Positions 21,185 to 32,054 are shown, numbered from the stretch's first letter. The stretch: DNA of 64,000 nt from Aradus depressus (GCA_963662175.1 OY759214.1:98294115-98358114); one strand, 5' to 3'. The notes: generated from the letters alone by a model not told the origin. Numbers and translations: made by a program.

Positions 21185-21475
21185 GCTATGACTCATGTCT
21201 GGGCTTTAACTACGTCATATCGCCTACTACCAGAGCGCTCTATCGTCACTCTGGTGGACATGAGCACGATTCTACAGTCAGTGAAAGTCCTAAGTTTTGC
21301 CTAACTAGGTTTATTCACCTAGAGTACGGGTCTTTAACGAGTACCTGACATCGCATAGGCTCCGGACCATCGATTAATGTCCAATCCGAAGGATGGCGTA
21401 CTCAAGGTTTTTTCACCTCCCAGATAAAAAACCTAAGTGTCTTCACAGGGTTTCGAACCCGCGGATCTTAAACCA
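21185..21475 (-). mobile_element. SINE1, nearly complete, diverged
   Basis: Inverted body from 'gactcatgtctgggctttaa' to 'tttcgaacccgcggatctta' (box B and anticodon-loop-like region). Confidence 0.8.
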
Positions 21476-21892
21476 AATCTACTTAAAGGAAGAGAAGGAT
21501 TATCCCAAAAACTACCGAAGTGGATGTATAGAAATCTTAAAACCTACAGGGGCAGTATATATCAATTTTGAGGGATAAGAGAAGGGGATTTCTCTTTGAT
21601 ACTTTAAAACACTTTCCTCTTTCTCACTTTAAAACACGTTCTCTCTTTAAGACACATTAAAGCAGCTCTTTTTCTTTCTTTAAGATGAATCTCTCTATCT
21701 TTAAGACGCATCAAAATATCTCTCTCTCTTTCACACATTAAAACACGATAAAAAAAATTTAGAATACGCATGGGGCTACGCTTACCTTTCTTATTAAAAA
21801 GTGTATGAGTCTGATCATTACAATATTATAGACATTTTGTAGAACCCTAATGATCGTAGGACTTCATCTTGGAAAATATCAGTGATCCTTAC
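21476..21892. other. Unassigned stretch with CT-rich tandem sequence
   Basis: 21590-21760 holds imperfect repeats of 'actttaaaacac' alternating with 'tttctctctt'. The remainder is unassigned. Confidence 0.5.
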
Positions 21893-22173
21893 TTCTGTGT
21901 TCTTCTTGGATCTGCTATAAACTAAGCGGTCGGACCAGTTAAGAAGCTCCGCCAACTTTGGTAGTAGCGACTGGAAGACAAAAGCTACAACAAAACCACA
22001 AGCTGGAACTGGAAACAAAAGGCGCCCCCTGCCACCTTGTTTGGAAACCTGATGAATCACTAACGTCATTGTCTTCAGAGCTGGGTCTCTGGCAACACCA
22101 TATGGAGATATCGGTTCGTACTTATGGACAGCTCCAATCACCATATCTCTCCTTTCTTCCATGATTGTTGTTT
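21893..22173 (-). CDS. Candidate host exon (unrecognised)
   Basis: On the minus strand a strong acceptor (T-run then CCAG) precedes 22173 and a donor-like GTAAGG follows 21893. The 281-base interval stays open in one frame: MEERRDMVIGAVHKYEPISP near the start, then LLNWSDRLVYSRSKKNTE just before the donor. The frame continues beyond to a stop at 21818. I do not recognise the protein. The opposite strand is open for 68 codons over part of it. No other copy occurs in the window, which argues against a repeat. Confidence 0.35.
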
Positions 22174-22344
22174 CTGGAAAAAAAATAAATTAAATAAAAA
22201 TATTTCATGCCTTTCAACTTTAATTTATGTAAAAGAATGTATACAATATTTTATACCAACTCAGAAACAGCTACATAAGGCATATAAGTTTAAGAAAATG
22301 CCATATCAAATTAATGAAGATAATAAAGTCGTCCTTAAAATAAA

Positions 22345-22920
22345 AACAAGGCAATGTACTTCCCCACAACGAATTAGTCAATTAAATTTTCACTCCTCCA
22401 ATATCTGTCGAGCGCTTGCGTTAATATTTAATAGTTGGCATAGATAGGAGCTATCATACTAAATTTTGTTGCTATAAATGCATTACATCGGCAGTTATTA
22501 GGCTTTATGAGTTGAGCCCTCACCCCTGAACCCCTCCTTACCTTCAGCCGATATCGCTGAAATTTGACAGGTTATGTCCTCATTGGGTTTTGACTTCAAA
22601 TATGAAATTTCATGTCGATACATTCAATTGGGTAGTTATTAAATTTTTTATGTTAAATCTCCTCCCTAATCCCCCTTCTCATTGATTGATATGGCTGAAA
22701 ATCAATAGGTGTCGTCCCTAGAGGGTTCTGGATTCACATATAAAATTCTGTGTCGATACATTCATTCTATCGGGAGTTATCATTTTTTACAGGCACAAAG
22801 ACAGGGTTTTTATTCATATTTTGAATCTAGAGGTCGGAAAAAATGAAATTCCATTGAAAACTCCGCCATCGAATTGTTGACCGATTACATAACTTCCCCT
22901 ATAATTCGTATAACTGGGAG
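22345..22920 (-). repeat. Family A repeat copy, full length
   Basis: 'caatgtacttccccacaacg' start. Modules have markers 'cattacatcggcagttatta' (22480) and 'ttctatcgggagttatca' (22764). It ends 'gattacataacttcccctat'. Confidence 0.85.

Positions 22921-22921
<1 letters not shown>

Positions 22922-22981
<60 letters not shown>
22922..22981. repeat. (TA)n microsatellite
   Basis: About 30 TA repeats between two family A pieces. Confidence 0.97.
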
Positions 22982-22984
<3 letters not shown>

Positions 22985-23036
22985 TCAAATACCCTGATAA
23001 CTGCCGATGTAATGAATGTATCGATACAAAATTATC
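22982..23036 (+). repeat. Family A fragment
   Basis: 'aactgccgatgtaatgaatg' and 'tatcgatacaaaatta'. Confidence 0.7.
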
Positions 23037-23039
23037 TCC

Positions 23040-23269
23040 TTGTACATTTTCTTGGCCTCTTTCGCTATTTCCGGTACAAACAGACGTTTTGGATGAATCT
23101 TAAAGAAACGTCCCGGATTGTCCTGGATGTCTGGTCCTTACTACCAATGATGTGGGTGGTTGTTGCCTTTCTCAGATTCTTCTTCAGACCTAATGAACTC
23201 CTCTTCAACGATTTACCGCTCCTCATCTGAAGTCTGTCCTTTGTCGGCACTCCACTAGGAGATGTAGAT
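23040..23269 (-). CDS. Candidate host exon (unrecognised, basic)
   Basis: A minus-strand acceptor (TTTTTTGTAG) precedes 23269. The open frame reads SPSGVPTKDRLQMRSGKSLK, then a Lys/Arg/Ser-rich stretch and KATTTHIIGSKDQTSRTIRD, with a stop near 23063. No clean donor is evident before the stop. It could be an exon upstream of the candidate at 21893-22173 on the same strand, about 870 bp apart. Not recognised. Confidence 0.3.
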
Positions 23270-23757
23270 CTACAAAAAATTGATTTATATTTTTTAATAA
23301 AACAACAATTTGTCCACTTCTATTGATAACCATTCAATTTACAAAATGAATGAAACTTGTATATTTATATTTTTCGCTATACAATGCAATAATGAATACC
23401 ACCGCGAAAGCGCGTGATGCGGTTGTCGATTAATTATTTCATTGCTCATCTCAAAAACATTGGTTTACTACGTTGCGGAGGAGTAGATGGGATCGGACCC
23501 CGTCCGGATCACCGAAAGTCCGGATTAAACGGAATTTGCTGTAAAATGCACATGATAAATATTTTAAAATATTTTTTAATATTAGCGTAAATATTTAGCT
23601 GTCTTCTTTGTCTGCACTTTTTCATCGTAGCCAACTCAGTAAGTCAAGTCAAACCCTCTCTTTGAATTATTTTCGTTCTTACCGTTCGCTAAATTAAATT
23701 TTTAGTACACTAAATTTTAATTAGTTTTTTAAAAATCCCGTCCGGATAATCAGTCCA
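23270..23757. other. Unassigned, with possible pogo-type MITE remains
   Basis: 23490-23540 ('ccccgtccggatcaccgaa', 'gtccggattaaacgg') and 23735-23757 ('cccgtccggataatcagtcc') share CCGGAT words with the MITE at 50040-50441. Termini are not clear. Confidence 0.35.
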
Positions 23758-23865
23758 CTAGTTGAATAAAAATTTGGGATAGGATTTGTAGAGTCGGGCT
23801 CATGTTCACCAGAGTGACGAAAGAGCACTCTGGTAGTAGGCGATATGACCTCGAAGTTAACAATC
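23758..23865 (+). mobile_element. SINE1 fragment
   Basis: 'gttgaataaaaatttgggat' to 'gatatgacctcgaagtta'. Confidence 0.8.
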
Positions 23866-24054
23866 ACTAACTACAAGTTCTACCTCTTTTTCCTCGTCAT
23901 TTTTCTACCTCTTGATGATTTTCCACCTCCATATCACAACACGCTATAGAAAAGAGAGAAAAAAAAAACTTATACGTACCTATAATAAAGTCATTGTGGT
24001 TTCATTTTTCTCTACAACTTTAATTTGAAAAGATGATTAAGTCTAATATAAGTG

Positions 24055-24150
24055 TACTTAGCAGATCAGAAAATATGAAATCCCAGTGAAAACTTAACTT
24101 CAAATTTCAGATGATTACAGAACTTCCGCTATACTTAGTGTAGCTGGTGT
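24055..24150 (-). repeat. Family A 5'-end fragment
   Basis: 'gaaatcccagtgaaaactt' and 'gattacagaacttccgctat', followed by 'acttagtgtagctgg', the inferred 5' terminus. Confidence 0.65.
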
Positions 24151-24214
24151 GCTAAAGGGAATTGACTGCATCTTCGACACAAACTTGAGAGTTGAAGCTC
24201 TTCAAGTTCGCAGA

Positions 24215-24600
24215 ATTAATTCAAGTTTTCTCCCTGAGGACCTTTCGAATGAAGATAAACTCAAATTTCAATGATAAAATATTCATCCAATCCGACGTTC
24301 CCCAAGGTGTCATATTGCTTCCCGTCTTCATTAATTTTCCACATTGATATGCCAGTTTCTAACTCTCTATGGACTATCGAGACTCAAGAGACGATTTATT
24401 GTATCTTATAGAGCCAAACTCCAGTCTTTCCGGATCTAAATGTTGATGTGTTGCGTCAAAATTGGGACATACGGATGACCTTAAACTAATACCACCTGCT
24501 TCAAAATTATTCCAACTTTCCCATTGGACAATTTTCTTATTCTGGAATAAATTACGATAAGAAGAAAGCTGGTAGATGTCATGGAGTGTGTGGGGACTTG
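24215..24600 (+). pseudogene. Decayed LINE reverse-transcriptase fragment
   Basis: The plus strand encodes pieces matching reverse-transcriptase motif B in a LINE: SDVPQGVILLPVF, then HIDMPVSNSLW in the place where (Y/H)xxDMP is usual. Stops and frameshifts are frequent. No endonuclease or YADD is visible. Confidence 0.55.
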
Positions 24601-24834
24601 CTTTAATAGCTAAGACTGGGTTGTGCGACTACATGTCCACTGCGATTCTCTAAGTTACGACGTAGACTGTTTGTAATGTTATCTACGTAGAGAATACGTA
24701 GAAAAGTTAGCTGTGTTTAAGAGGGTAGGTGAACAGTAAAGTTCTTGTGCTAACTTTGATAAGCACAATTATTTTCAACAACTATTCATACGAGTGAAAA
24801 ATGAAAAGAAATAATATTGTGTATCATTGTGTGA
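24601..24834. other. Unassigned stretch
   Basis: No feature recognised. Confidence 0.4.
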
Positions 24835-25105
24835 AATGAGGATTCTGGCCGTTGTTAGGGTTTTTGAGTTGAGCCCCCTCCTCTGTTATATTCCGATTTC
24901 GTCGAAAAATAACATATTATTAATGTTGTTAGTTATGGGATTTTGAATTTACATTTGAAATTTCGTGTTATATTTTCAATGTTAAACCTCCCCCCTCCCC
25001 CTTTCTATTTGCCCAATTTGGCTGAATAGCAATAGATGTTGTCCAAAAAAAGTTCTGAATACATATATAAAATTTCGTGTCGATATATTCATTCATTCTA
25101 TCTTT
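24835..25105 (-). repeat. Family A repeat copy, partial
   Basis: 'ggccgttgttagggtttttg', 'tttcgtcgaaaaataaca', 'aaatttcgtgtcgatatatt'. Confidence 0.7.
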
Positions 25106-25139
25106 AAGAATCTTGTCCATTCTTCATATAGGTAACGAA

Positions 25140-25460
25140 AACACAATTATTACTTTCTTATAACTATATAATACGGAAGTATTGTAATCGTGTGAAAATC
25201 CGAGATCGAGTTTTCAACGGATTTTCATGTTTCAAGTTCTCCTGAATACGTTTTGACCATTTTTGCGATGATTTCTGTCTGTGTGTGATTGGAAAGTTGG
25301 AGCTCTGTATCGTAAAAACGATTTTAGATGAACTCGAAATTTGGAATGAAGGAGTCACATTTGCTAACTTAGATCTGATTACATATTTAATATGAAATAC
25401 GATTTTTCGCAGGTCGTCCGGTTTTTGAGATATAAGCCGAAAATCATCTAAATATGTAGT
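25140..25460 (+). repeat. Family B repeat copy, longest here
   Basis: 'gtgtgaaaatccgagatcga', 'ttttgaccatttttgcgatg', 'tctgtctgtgtgtgattgg', 'cgaaatttggaatgaagga'. It continues to 'gagatataagccgaaaatca'. This is the reference copy of family B. Confidence 0.65.
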
Positions 25461-25729
25461 TTAAAACACACATTTTTAGATTTTTCCTTGATTTACCCGA
25501 AAACGATTAGTCCTATCGAAAAAGTAACTATTACCACAAATTTTCCTTATAAAATTTCTAATCGCATTAAGTCCTTTGATTTGAGATAGGATCAATAGGA
25601 CAAAAGTTACAGCGCCCCGAAGAATGTTAACTAAATGTCTACAGGAAATATACCTAAGTAATTTTTAAATCGTAACTCATAGCAACGAACTTTAAAATAT
25701 GATTTTATTATTGGTATATTGAAAAAAAA
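25461..25729. other. Unassigned stretch after family B
   Basis: May extend family B. No gene seen. Confidence 0.4.
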
Positions 25730-25850
25730 AAAATGTGATGTGGCCATTACAGGACTTCTTTATACCAACCATGCTTATAGGTCTCTCTCTCTTCCCCTTC
25801 TCAAAATTATTTCCTACTGGCATTACAGTGTATAAGAATACTCTCAAGAT
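25730..25850 (+). repeat. Family C repeat fragment
   Basis: 'gtgatgtggccattacagga', 'cttataccaaccatgct' type sequence and CT-rich 'ctctctctcttccccttctc'. Related stretches lie at 37190-37310 (direct) and 49880-50035 (inverted). Confidence 0.55.
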
Positions 25851-26071
25851 AACACTGTTTAAAGAGACAAAATTAAATGATTTTTAGATGCGGAGGGGGA
25901 GTGACAGTGTTCTGTAAGCGTTATTGGTATTTTTTTTTTTTTTTAGTTTGAAACTTGAGTTTTGCCCAACTTTTAGTGGTAGACTAGAGGCTTGATACTA
26001 GGATTCACTTAATATCAATGCAGGGACTTGAGTTTCTTTATAAACTTGATTGCACTTAGTAACCCCCCCCC

Positions 26072-26271
26072 TGTTGAAGACAGAAGGCGAGACAGGATGT
26101 CGCAGCTCGTCGAGGCGCCCGGCGTGGGAAGCACCTATTTATAGGGACCCATTCACGAGGCCGCGAACCTCGCTCTGGTTTTACGCTCATGTGGGCGTCG
26201 CTTCCAGACTTTACTACTGTCTTCTTCACTGTTCTTGGACAGTTAATATACAAATGTCTCAAGGGTAACAT
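26072..26271 (+). mobile_element. Possible solo LTR
   Basis: A GC-rich 200-bp block in AT-rich flanks begins TGTTGAAG and ends GGGTAACA (TG...CA with inverted TGTT/AACA). It contains a TATA-like 'cctatttatagggacc'. AATAAA lies about 45 bp further on. No target duplication is visible and no paired LTR or internal region exists, so this is tentative. Confidence 0.3.
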
Positions 26272-27163
26272 TAACAAATAATAATGTATACACAAATATT
26301 TGATCATTTTATTTTATGGAAATAAACCTTTCTCTCTCACATAGAAAAAATGCAATGTCCTTTCGGCAATTATGCGATATAGTGGAAAGCTAAATATATA
26401 TAATAAATAATATATAATAAATAAAAACAAAGAACTTGTTAAATTTTTATATCAACTCAAAATACTCTACGGACTTCTAAATAGACGATCAAAATAAGAC
26501 ACAAAAACGGAACTGTTACCTATACTTACTTACTTAGACCATTATGGACATACGGATCACAGGTATACGGTTCAGCAAAAACATCCAACATCAAATGAAT
26601 TGAGGCGTTTCAGTCAAAAACCCTCAGACTGATAACACAGTGCCCCCCATACATAAACAACAGAACACTTCATAACGATCTTATGATACACACAGTACCC
26701 GACACAATACAAACTACTTACATACGGTTTTTTAGAAAACTTTACACACATACAAACCCAGAAATACGTACTTTATCTTAACAACACTTACCATGAAACC
26801 CCCCACGAATGTTGAAGAGAAGATGGAAAAGCGACTTACTGCCACCTTCAAACCCATATTCGTTCTTATTTTTTTTTTTTTTACATTATTTCCCTTTACT
26901 TTTATTATCTCTCTTATCCTTCTATCAAAATTGTCTTTCAATTCCTTTTTTATTTATGTATCTATTCATTATTATTATTATTATTTTTTTTTCTGTTCTT
27001 GTCCTAATAATTAAGATAAATTTTCGTTCCGAGGACCTACCACAGGGTGGCCTTCCTCTCACATGCCCTTCACGCCAGCATATCAATACCATCATAGATG
27101 CATAGATGCTGGTTGTTGCACCCTAGCAACAGTTGTATCTTTATAAATAAAAAGTAAAAAAAA
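26272..27163. other. Unassigned AT-rich stretch
   Basis: No gene. T-rich runs at 26865-26885 and 26965-26995 create hydrophobic open frames that look like chance. 27020-27145 is more complex but unidentified. Confidence 0.5.
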
Positions 27164-27262
27164 AAAAAAATTTATATTGTCTAATTCCACAAAAATATAT
27201 AGGTACATAAAGTGTACCGGTTTCGGCTTACGCCATCATCAGCACAAAGTTCAAAAGTGACA
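27164..27262 (-). mobile_element. Penelope-like element terminal (pLTR) fragment
   Basis: 'tatattgtctaattccacaa' and 'accggtttcggcttacgcca' followed by 'tcatcagcac' form the terminal repeat of a Penelope-like element in inverse orientation. The same layout is at 55785-55870 and 57860-57945. No coding part remains. Confidence 0.75.
27212..27245 (-). ncRNA. Hammerhead ribozyme motif in the Penelope terminus
   Basis: Minus strand reads GTG-CTGATGA-T-GGC-GTAA-GCC-GAAA-CCGG-TA-CAC. It has the core CUGANGA and GAAA, stem II GGC/GCC with a GUAA loop, a minimal stem III, the cleavage dinucleotide UA, and stem I GUG/CAC. Hammerheads are established components of Penelope-like termini. Activity is not shown. 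Confidence 0.75.
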
Positions 27263-27478
27263 TTTAAGTTTTCTAAGTTGTTACATATATTCATACCTTC
27301 CTCAGGTTACCTGAGATTACACCCTGTTCCCTATAGAAGTTCATAGGGGTGTGAGAAGTCCTGCCTTAAAATGAATATTTTGAGTTGTTAACAATATAAC
27401 AAAATCAAGAAAACTCAATAATAAGACACTTTAAACTAAAGAATGGGGTTCATAGTAGAATACATAATACAGTAAAAC

Positions 27479-27550
27479 CCCTCTGGAACGGACAGTCACG
27501 GCACCAAGAAAATTGTCCATTGCAGAAGGGTGTCCATTGAGGAGGGTTTA
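27479..27550 (+). mobile_element. pogo/Tigger-like terminal fragment
   Basis: Starts TA-CAGTAAAACCCCTCTGGAAC, a terminus typical of pogo-group DNA transposons. 'gtccattgcagaagggtgtcc' type sequence follows. The other end is not found. Confidence 0.45.
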
Positions 27551-27631
27551 AAAAAAAAACAAAAAAAAAACTTCATTATATGTATGTAGGTAGGTACATA
27601 TACAAAACGTTTAATTTGCTTTTATGTTTAA

Positions 27632-29611
27632 TCTTCTATATTAATAAAGCTGAAACGGGGTTTGTTTGTGGGTTTGTTTGTTTGTGGGTTTGTTTGTTTG
27701 TTCCAGCATCACGCCCAAACGGCTGGACGGATCTTCATGAAACTTCACATGTAGCATTCTTTTGAGCCCGATTGAATAATAGGCTACGTGGCGTCCCAAA
27801 GTTTTAAACGGGAGGGGGGGTTGTGGGGGTGGGGGGCCTAAGTATAAATATAGAGCTAACTCATTAACTAATGGGCGAATTGTCATGAAATTTCACATGT
27901 AGTATTTTTAAAAGCCAAATAGGAAAAAAAGGTGTGTGGCGTCCCAAAGTTTTGAACGGGAGGGGGGGTTGTGGGGGGGCCTAAATATAAATATAGAGCT
28001 AGCTCATTAACGGTTGGTCGCATTGTCACGAAGTTTCACATGTAGTATTCCTGAAGACCAAATAAAAAAAAAGGTGTGTGGCGTCCCAAAAAATTTTTAC
28101 GGGGGGGGGGGGGGTAGGCTTAAGTATAAATATGGTGCTAGCTCTTCAACGATTAGTCGGATTGTCACGAAATTTCACATGTAGTATTTTAAAAAGCCAA
28201 ATAGAAATATAAGATGTGTGGCGACCCAAAGTTTTGAGCGGGAGGGGAGGTTGTGGGGGGGGGCCTAAGTATAAGTATAGTGATAAGCCATTCACGGATG
28301 ATCGGATTGTCACGAAATTTCACATGTAGTATTCATAAAGGCCAAATTGAAAAATAGGGTGTGTGACGCCAAAAAATTGTGAACGGGAGGGGGGTTATGG
28401 GGGTAGACCTAAATTTGAAGATAGTGATAGGTCATTAACGGATGATCGGATTGTCATGGAATTTCACATGTAGTATTCTTGATAGCCAAATAGAAAAATA
28501 TACTATGTGACATCTTAAAAATTTGGGGGGGGGGGGGGGGGGGCTAAGCATAAAAATAATTCTGAATGATTAAAGGGTAATCGGATTGTTTTGAATTTCA
28601 AATGTAGTAGTAGTAACTATGTATTCGCTGTGGGGTTCACTGTTGCAAGACATTTACTAGCTGTGATGCCCAGCGTTCCTAATATCGTACTAGCTGTGGG
28701 GTTCGCTATTGCAAGGCACTTACAAGACATTTACTAGCTGTGATGCCCAGCGTTCCTAATTACGTACTAGCTGTGGGGTCCGCTGTTGCAAGGCGCTAGC
28801 AGTGTGGCCCAGCGTATTTAACTACGTACTAGCTGTGGGGTCCGCCGTTGCAAAACTCATACTAGCTGTGATGCCCTGTGGTTCTAACTACATACTATCT
28901 GTGGGGTCCGCAGTTGCAAGGCACCTACTAGCTGTAGGGCCCAGCGTTCCTAAAAACGTACTAGCAGTGGGGTCCTCCGTTGCAAAAACATACTAGCTGT
29001 GATGCCCAGCGTTTCTAACTAGGTACTAGCGGTGGGGTCCGCCGTTGCAAAACACATACTAGCTTTGATGCCCAGTGGTTCTAACTACGTACTAGCTGTG
29101 GGGTCCGCTGTTGCAAGGCACTTAATAGCTGTAGGGCCCAGCGTTCCTTAAAACGTACTATCTGTGGGGTCCGCTGTGGCAAGGCACTTACTAGCTGTGA
29201 TGCCCAGCGTTCCTAACTTCGTACTAGCTGTGGGGTCTGCCGTTGCAAGGCATGTACTACCTGTGGATCCCAGCGTTCCTAACTACGTACTAGCTGTGGT
29301 GCCCAGCGTTGCAAGGCACATACTAGCTGTGGTACCAAACGTTCTTAAGTACGCACTGGTTAGGACGTCCAGTGATGCTAAGTATTCACTAGCTGTGGTT
29401 TCCGCCGTTGAAAGTCGCATACTAGCTGTGGTGCCCAGGGGTCCTAAAAACTTACTAGCGTTACTAAAGTTGAAGGACTATAAGCCTTATTCTGTATGAA
29501 TAATTGAAAATTATAACATCATGAATGTACTGTCGAGGAACTGAATAGCCTTATAGGAGATATTGGGAGAAGAGTCAAAGTTCCCCGGGCAACGCCGGGT
29601 ATTACTGCTAG
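27632..29611 (+). mobile_element. Non-autonomous Helitron
   Basis: The 5' end is A|TCTTCTATATTAATAAAG. The 3' end is the hairpin CCCGGGCAACGCCGGG (29584-29599) followed by CTAG (29608-29611) and host T. This is the classic Helitron layout without target duplication. The 5' part holds about six modules of 150-170 bp around 'aaatttcacatgtagtattc', each with a long G-run linker. The 3' part holds a 34-bp minisatellite. No Rep/helicase gene is present, so it would need a partner in trans. Confidence 0.85.
28610..29470. repeat. 34-bp minisatellite resembling reversed Helitron 3' ends
   Basis: About 25 units alternate between 'tactagctgtggggtccgc' and 'tactagctgtgatgcccagc' types, followed by 'gttgcaaggca' or 'gttcctaacta'. 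The unit at 29310 (ACTAGCTGTGGTGCCCAGCG, then TTGC) matches the complement of the element's own terminus (ACTAGCAGTAATACCCGGCG, then TTGC) at most positions. Confidence 0.85.
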
Positions 29612-29857
29612 TACTGCATATATAGGTAACGAACAATGGATAATTAGATAAACACACATAATAATATTTATTATAGATTTTAAGTTAATAAACCAAAGAG
29701 GAGTTATGTATGCCTGTTTCACAAACAGCGAATTCTATGAATAATAAAAAACATTCAAAATTACATTTTCGAATGAATTATTTTCGTGTTCGCTTATCCC
29801 TAAAAATTGGTTGTCCGCCTTCGTTAGAGTGGTTTACTGTATATATAAGTAATAAGA
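29612..29857. other. Unassigned stretch
   Basis: No gene recognised. Confidence 0.4.
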
Positions 29858-30100
29858 GGACGCCGGTAGCTCAGTGGTATGTGTTCTTGCTTACTTAGCT
29901 CAAGATCGCGGGTTTAAAACCCAGCCGAGGCCCTAGGTTTATTTTATCTGGGAGGTAAAATAAAATTAAACACGCCGTTCTTCGGATGAGAGGTTAGCGA
30001 TGGTCCCGAGTCTGTACGATGTCAGATACTACCTTCAGAAGTCGGGCTCATGTCCACCAGAGCGACAAGAAAGCTCTCTGGTAGTAGGCGATATGACATT
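29858..30100 (+). mobile_element. SINE1 with internal deletion
   Basis: Head 'cgccggtagctcagtggta'. Box B is changed to 'gggtttaaaaccc'. The body has a gap around 30030. Confidence 0.85.
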
Positions 30101-30495
30101 GTAATATTTCCAGCTGTTCCAGAAAGTCAAGCTGTCTATCTTTTTCACAAAGGAGGTACTTTATTCCCGTTGCTTCTTTGAATATGTGATCTGTCCCTCT
30201 CCGGTCCTCTTAAAAACCTCAGAAAATTGGGTCATATTTCAAATGTCCTATCTTCTTGAGATTCGAACTGTTGATCCTGTGGGTTCCTATAAGGTTATTA
30301 GAACGTATTGCCCAACAACCTGTAGATATCATGTTTTGTTCTCCTATCCGATGTCATATCAGCTATCATTTTTTCAATGTATTTTTAACCTTATCAGTTT
30401 TCTTTCTTATGAATGAATACTACTACAGTATATATTTTAAAACATCTCAGTTTTATCATGTTAAATGTGAAAATCGTTTACTGATTTACTTCTAT
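30101..30495. other. Unassigned stretch
   Basis: No gene recognised. A tRNA-box-B-like 'agttcgaatctcaag' lies on the minus strand near 30255, without a supporting box A. Confidence 0.4.
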
Positions 30496-30582
30496 GTCAT
30501 AACGCCTACTATCAGAGCGCTCTTTCGTGCCTTGTGTTGGGCTCTTTAACGCTCTTTACCTGAAATCGTACATAGGGGACTA
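30496..30582 (-). mobile_element. SINE1 fragment
   Basis: 'cctactatcagagcgctctt' through 'tttacctgaaatcgtac', inverted. Confidence 0.7.
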
Positions 30583-30584
30583 TT

Positions 30585-31065
30585 GTGACCTTAACAGTCT
30601 TAGAGTCTAACATCGAATTTCTGACTCGATTGCATAACTTCTCGTATACTTCATATCAACGGGGAAAGAAGGATCGGAATAGGGCCCTTGAAGCGAGCCT
30701 TTTTGTTGTATTCATTGATAAAACAACAATTCGTAGCAGAAAACCTTCGGATGAAACTGTAAAAATTAATTGCGCCATGTACTGTCGGTTGCTTTATGAC
30801 ACATTAAATATCGATGATCTATTCAAGGACTTCACTCTTGAAAAATTCTTCTTTAATGTCCTTCACTTCTTGAAAGCAATAGTTCTATCGTTAGTTGTAT
30901 ACATTTTGTATGAACTAAAAAGATATGTTCTTTCTTTTTAATTGAACTTTCTGTCGATATGTTCTTTCTATTGAGAGTTTTGTTGTCCGAAGACATACAC
31001 AAAGAGGGACTAGGAAAACTTGAATTTCCTAACCTCTTGTATCTGTTTAGCTGTGGAAGTGGCAA
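30585..31065. other. Overlapping unrecognised open frames
   Basis: Plus strand: 118 codons from 30585 to 30941, the first 70 bases being a family A fragment. The C-terminal part is LHFLKAIVLSLVVYILYELK, which could be one membrane segment. Minus strand: 70 codons (30853-31065), MPLPQLNRYKRLGNSSFPSP. Neither is recognised and both may be chance. Confidence 0.15.
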
Positions 31066-31670
31066 AATAATGACAATTTGATGTACCGGAGCGTTGCAAG
31101 GTTATTGGGTTAATCATCTTTCAATATTTCTTCCAAAACAAAATGGTGACAAAAGAAAAAAAAAACAATATTTCTTGTCATCTTTCGTTTCTTGTTTCTT
31201 GTATTGTTGCTATTTTTCAAGGTAGAAAGAATTGGGACACGGATTTGCTAACAGGCATTGAAAAATTTCAAATGATTATGTTCCTGACATGGGTTTAAAT
31301 TTTGAAAAATACATCCCATATTTTATGCTTAACGTTTGCTGTAGAGTTTTTTCACTTCTCGCCATTGAGAAAAGATTGTTTTTAATCAGTCATATTAATG
31401 TTTACCTGTAAATCAAATTTGGTACGTGATGTAGCAAAAGGAGTATGGAGTTCACGTATTTTTTTTTTGTAGTTGGGTGAAAGTTTTTACAAAAGTGTTT
31501 CGATTTCTGATGTCCTTCGAAAAATGTCATCTAATGTCCTTTTTCGGAAACGAGACACGTTTCGATCAACCACTTTTCCTCACTAATGTAACGTTCCCAA
31601 TGTGAAACGAAAAACTGTTTTTCTTCCGACGATTTCGCAAATGCTTTACTCTCATGAATCAAATTTGACC
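31066..31670. other. Unassigned AT-rich stretch
   Basis: No gene or repeat recognised. Confidence 0.45.
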
Positions 31671-31970
31671 CAGGGGCGCCAGTAGCTCAGTGGTATGCGT
31701 GCTTGCTTACTGAGCTCAAGATCGCGCGGGATCGAAACGGATCAGATCGGAAGTAAAATAAACTTAAGCACGACACATCCTTCGGATGGGACGTTAAGCG
31801 ATGGTCCCGAGTCTGTACGATGTCAGTAACTCGTTGAAGACCCTTACCGTAGGTGAATAAAAATTCAGGATAGGCAAAATTTAGGACTCCCACAGTTGAG
31901 TCGAACTCATGTTTAGCAGAGCGACGAAAGACACGATGTGACCTCGTTGTTAATGACCGGGCATGAATAT
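31671..31970 (+). mobile_element. SINE1, nearly complete
   Basis: 'gcgccagtagctcagtggta' head and the body to 'gaccgggcatgaata'. Box B is damaged. Confidence 0.85.
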
Positions 31971-32054
31971 AAATCACAATAACTAATTCAAATTTGATTA
32001 TTCATTTACCGCCAAATTGGTGGATTAGTATCAAAGGGAGAGCAAAAACTCCAG

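Noticed and set aside
26072..26271. Host gene promoter with TATA box
   Set aside because: No downstream exon can be found; TG...CA ends fit a solo LTR better, though that too is uncertain.
26793..27105. Hydrophobic frames suggesting a membrane protein
   Set aside because: They arise from T-rich low-complexity sequence; no start context, domain or repeat conservation.
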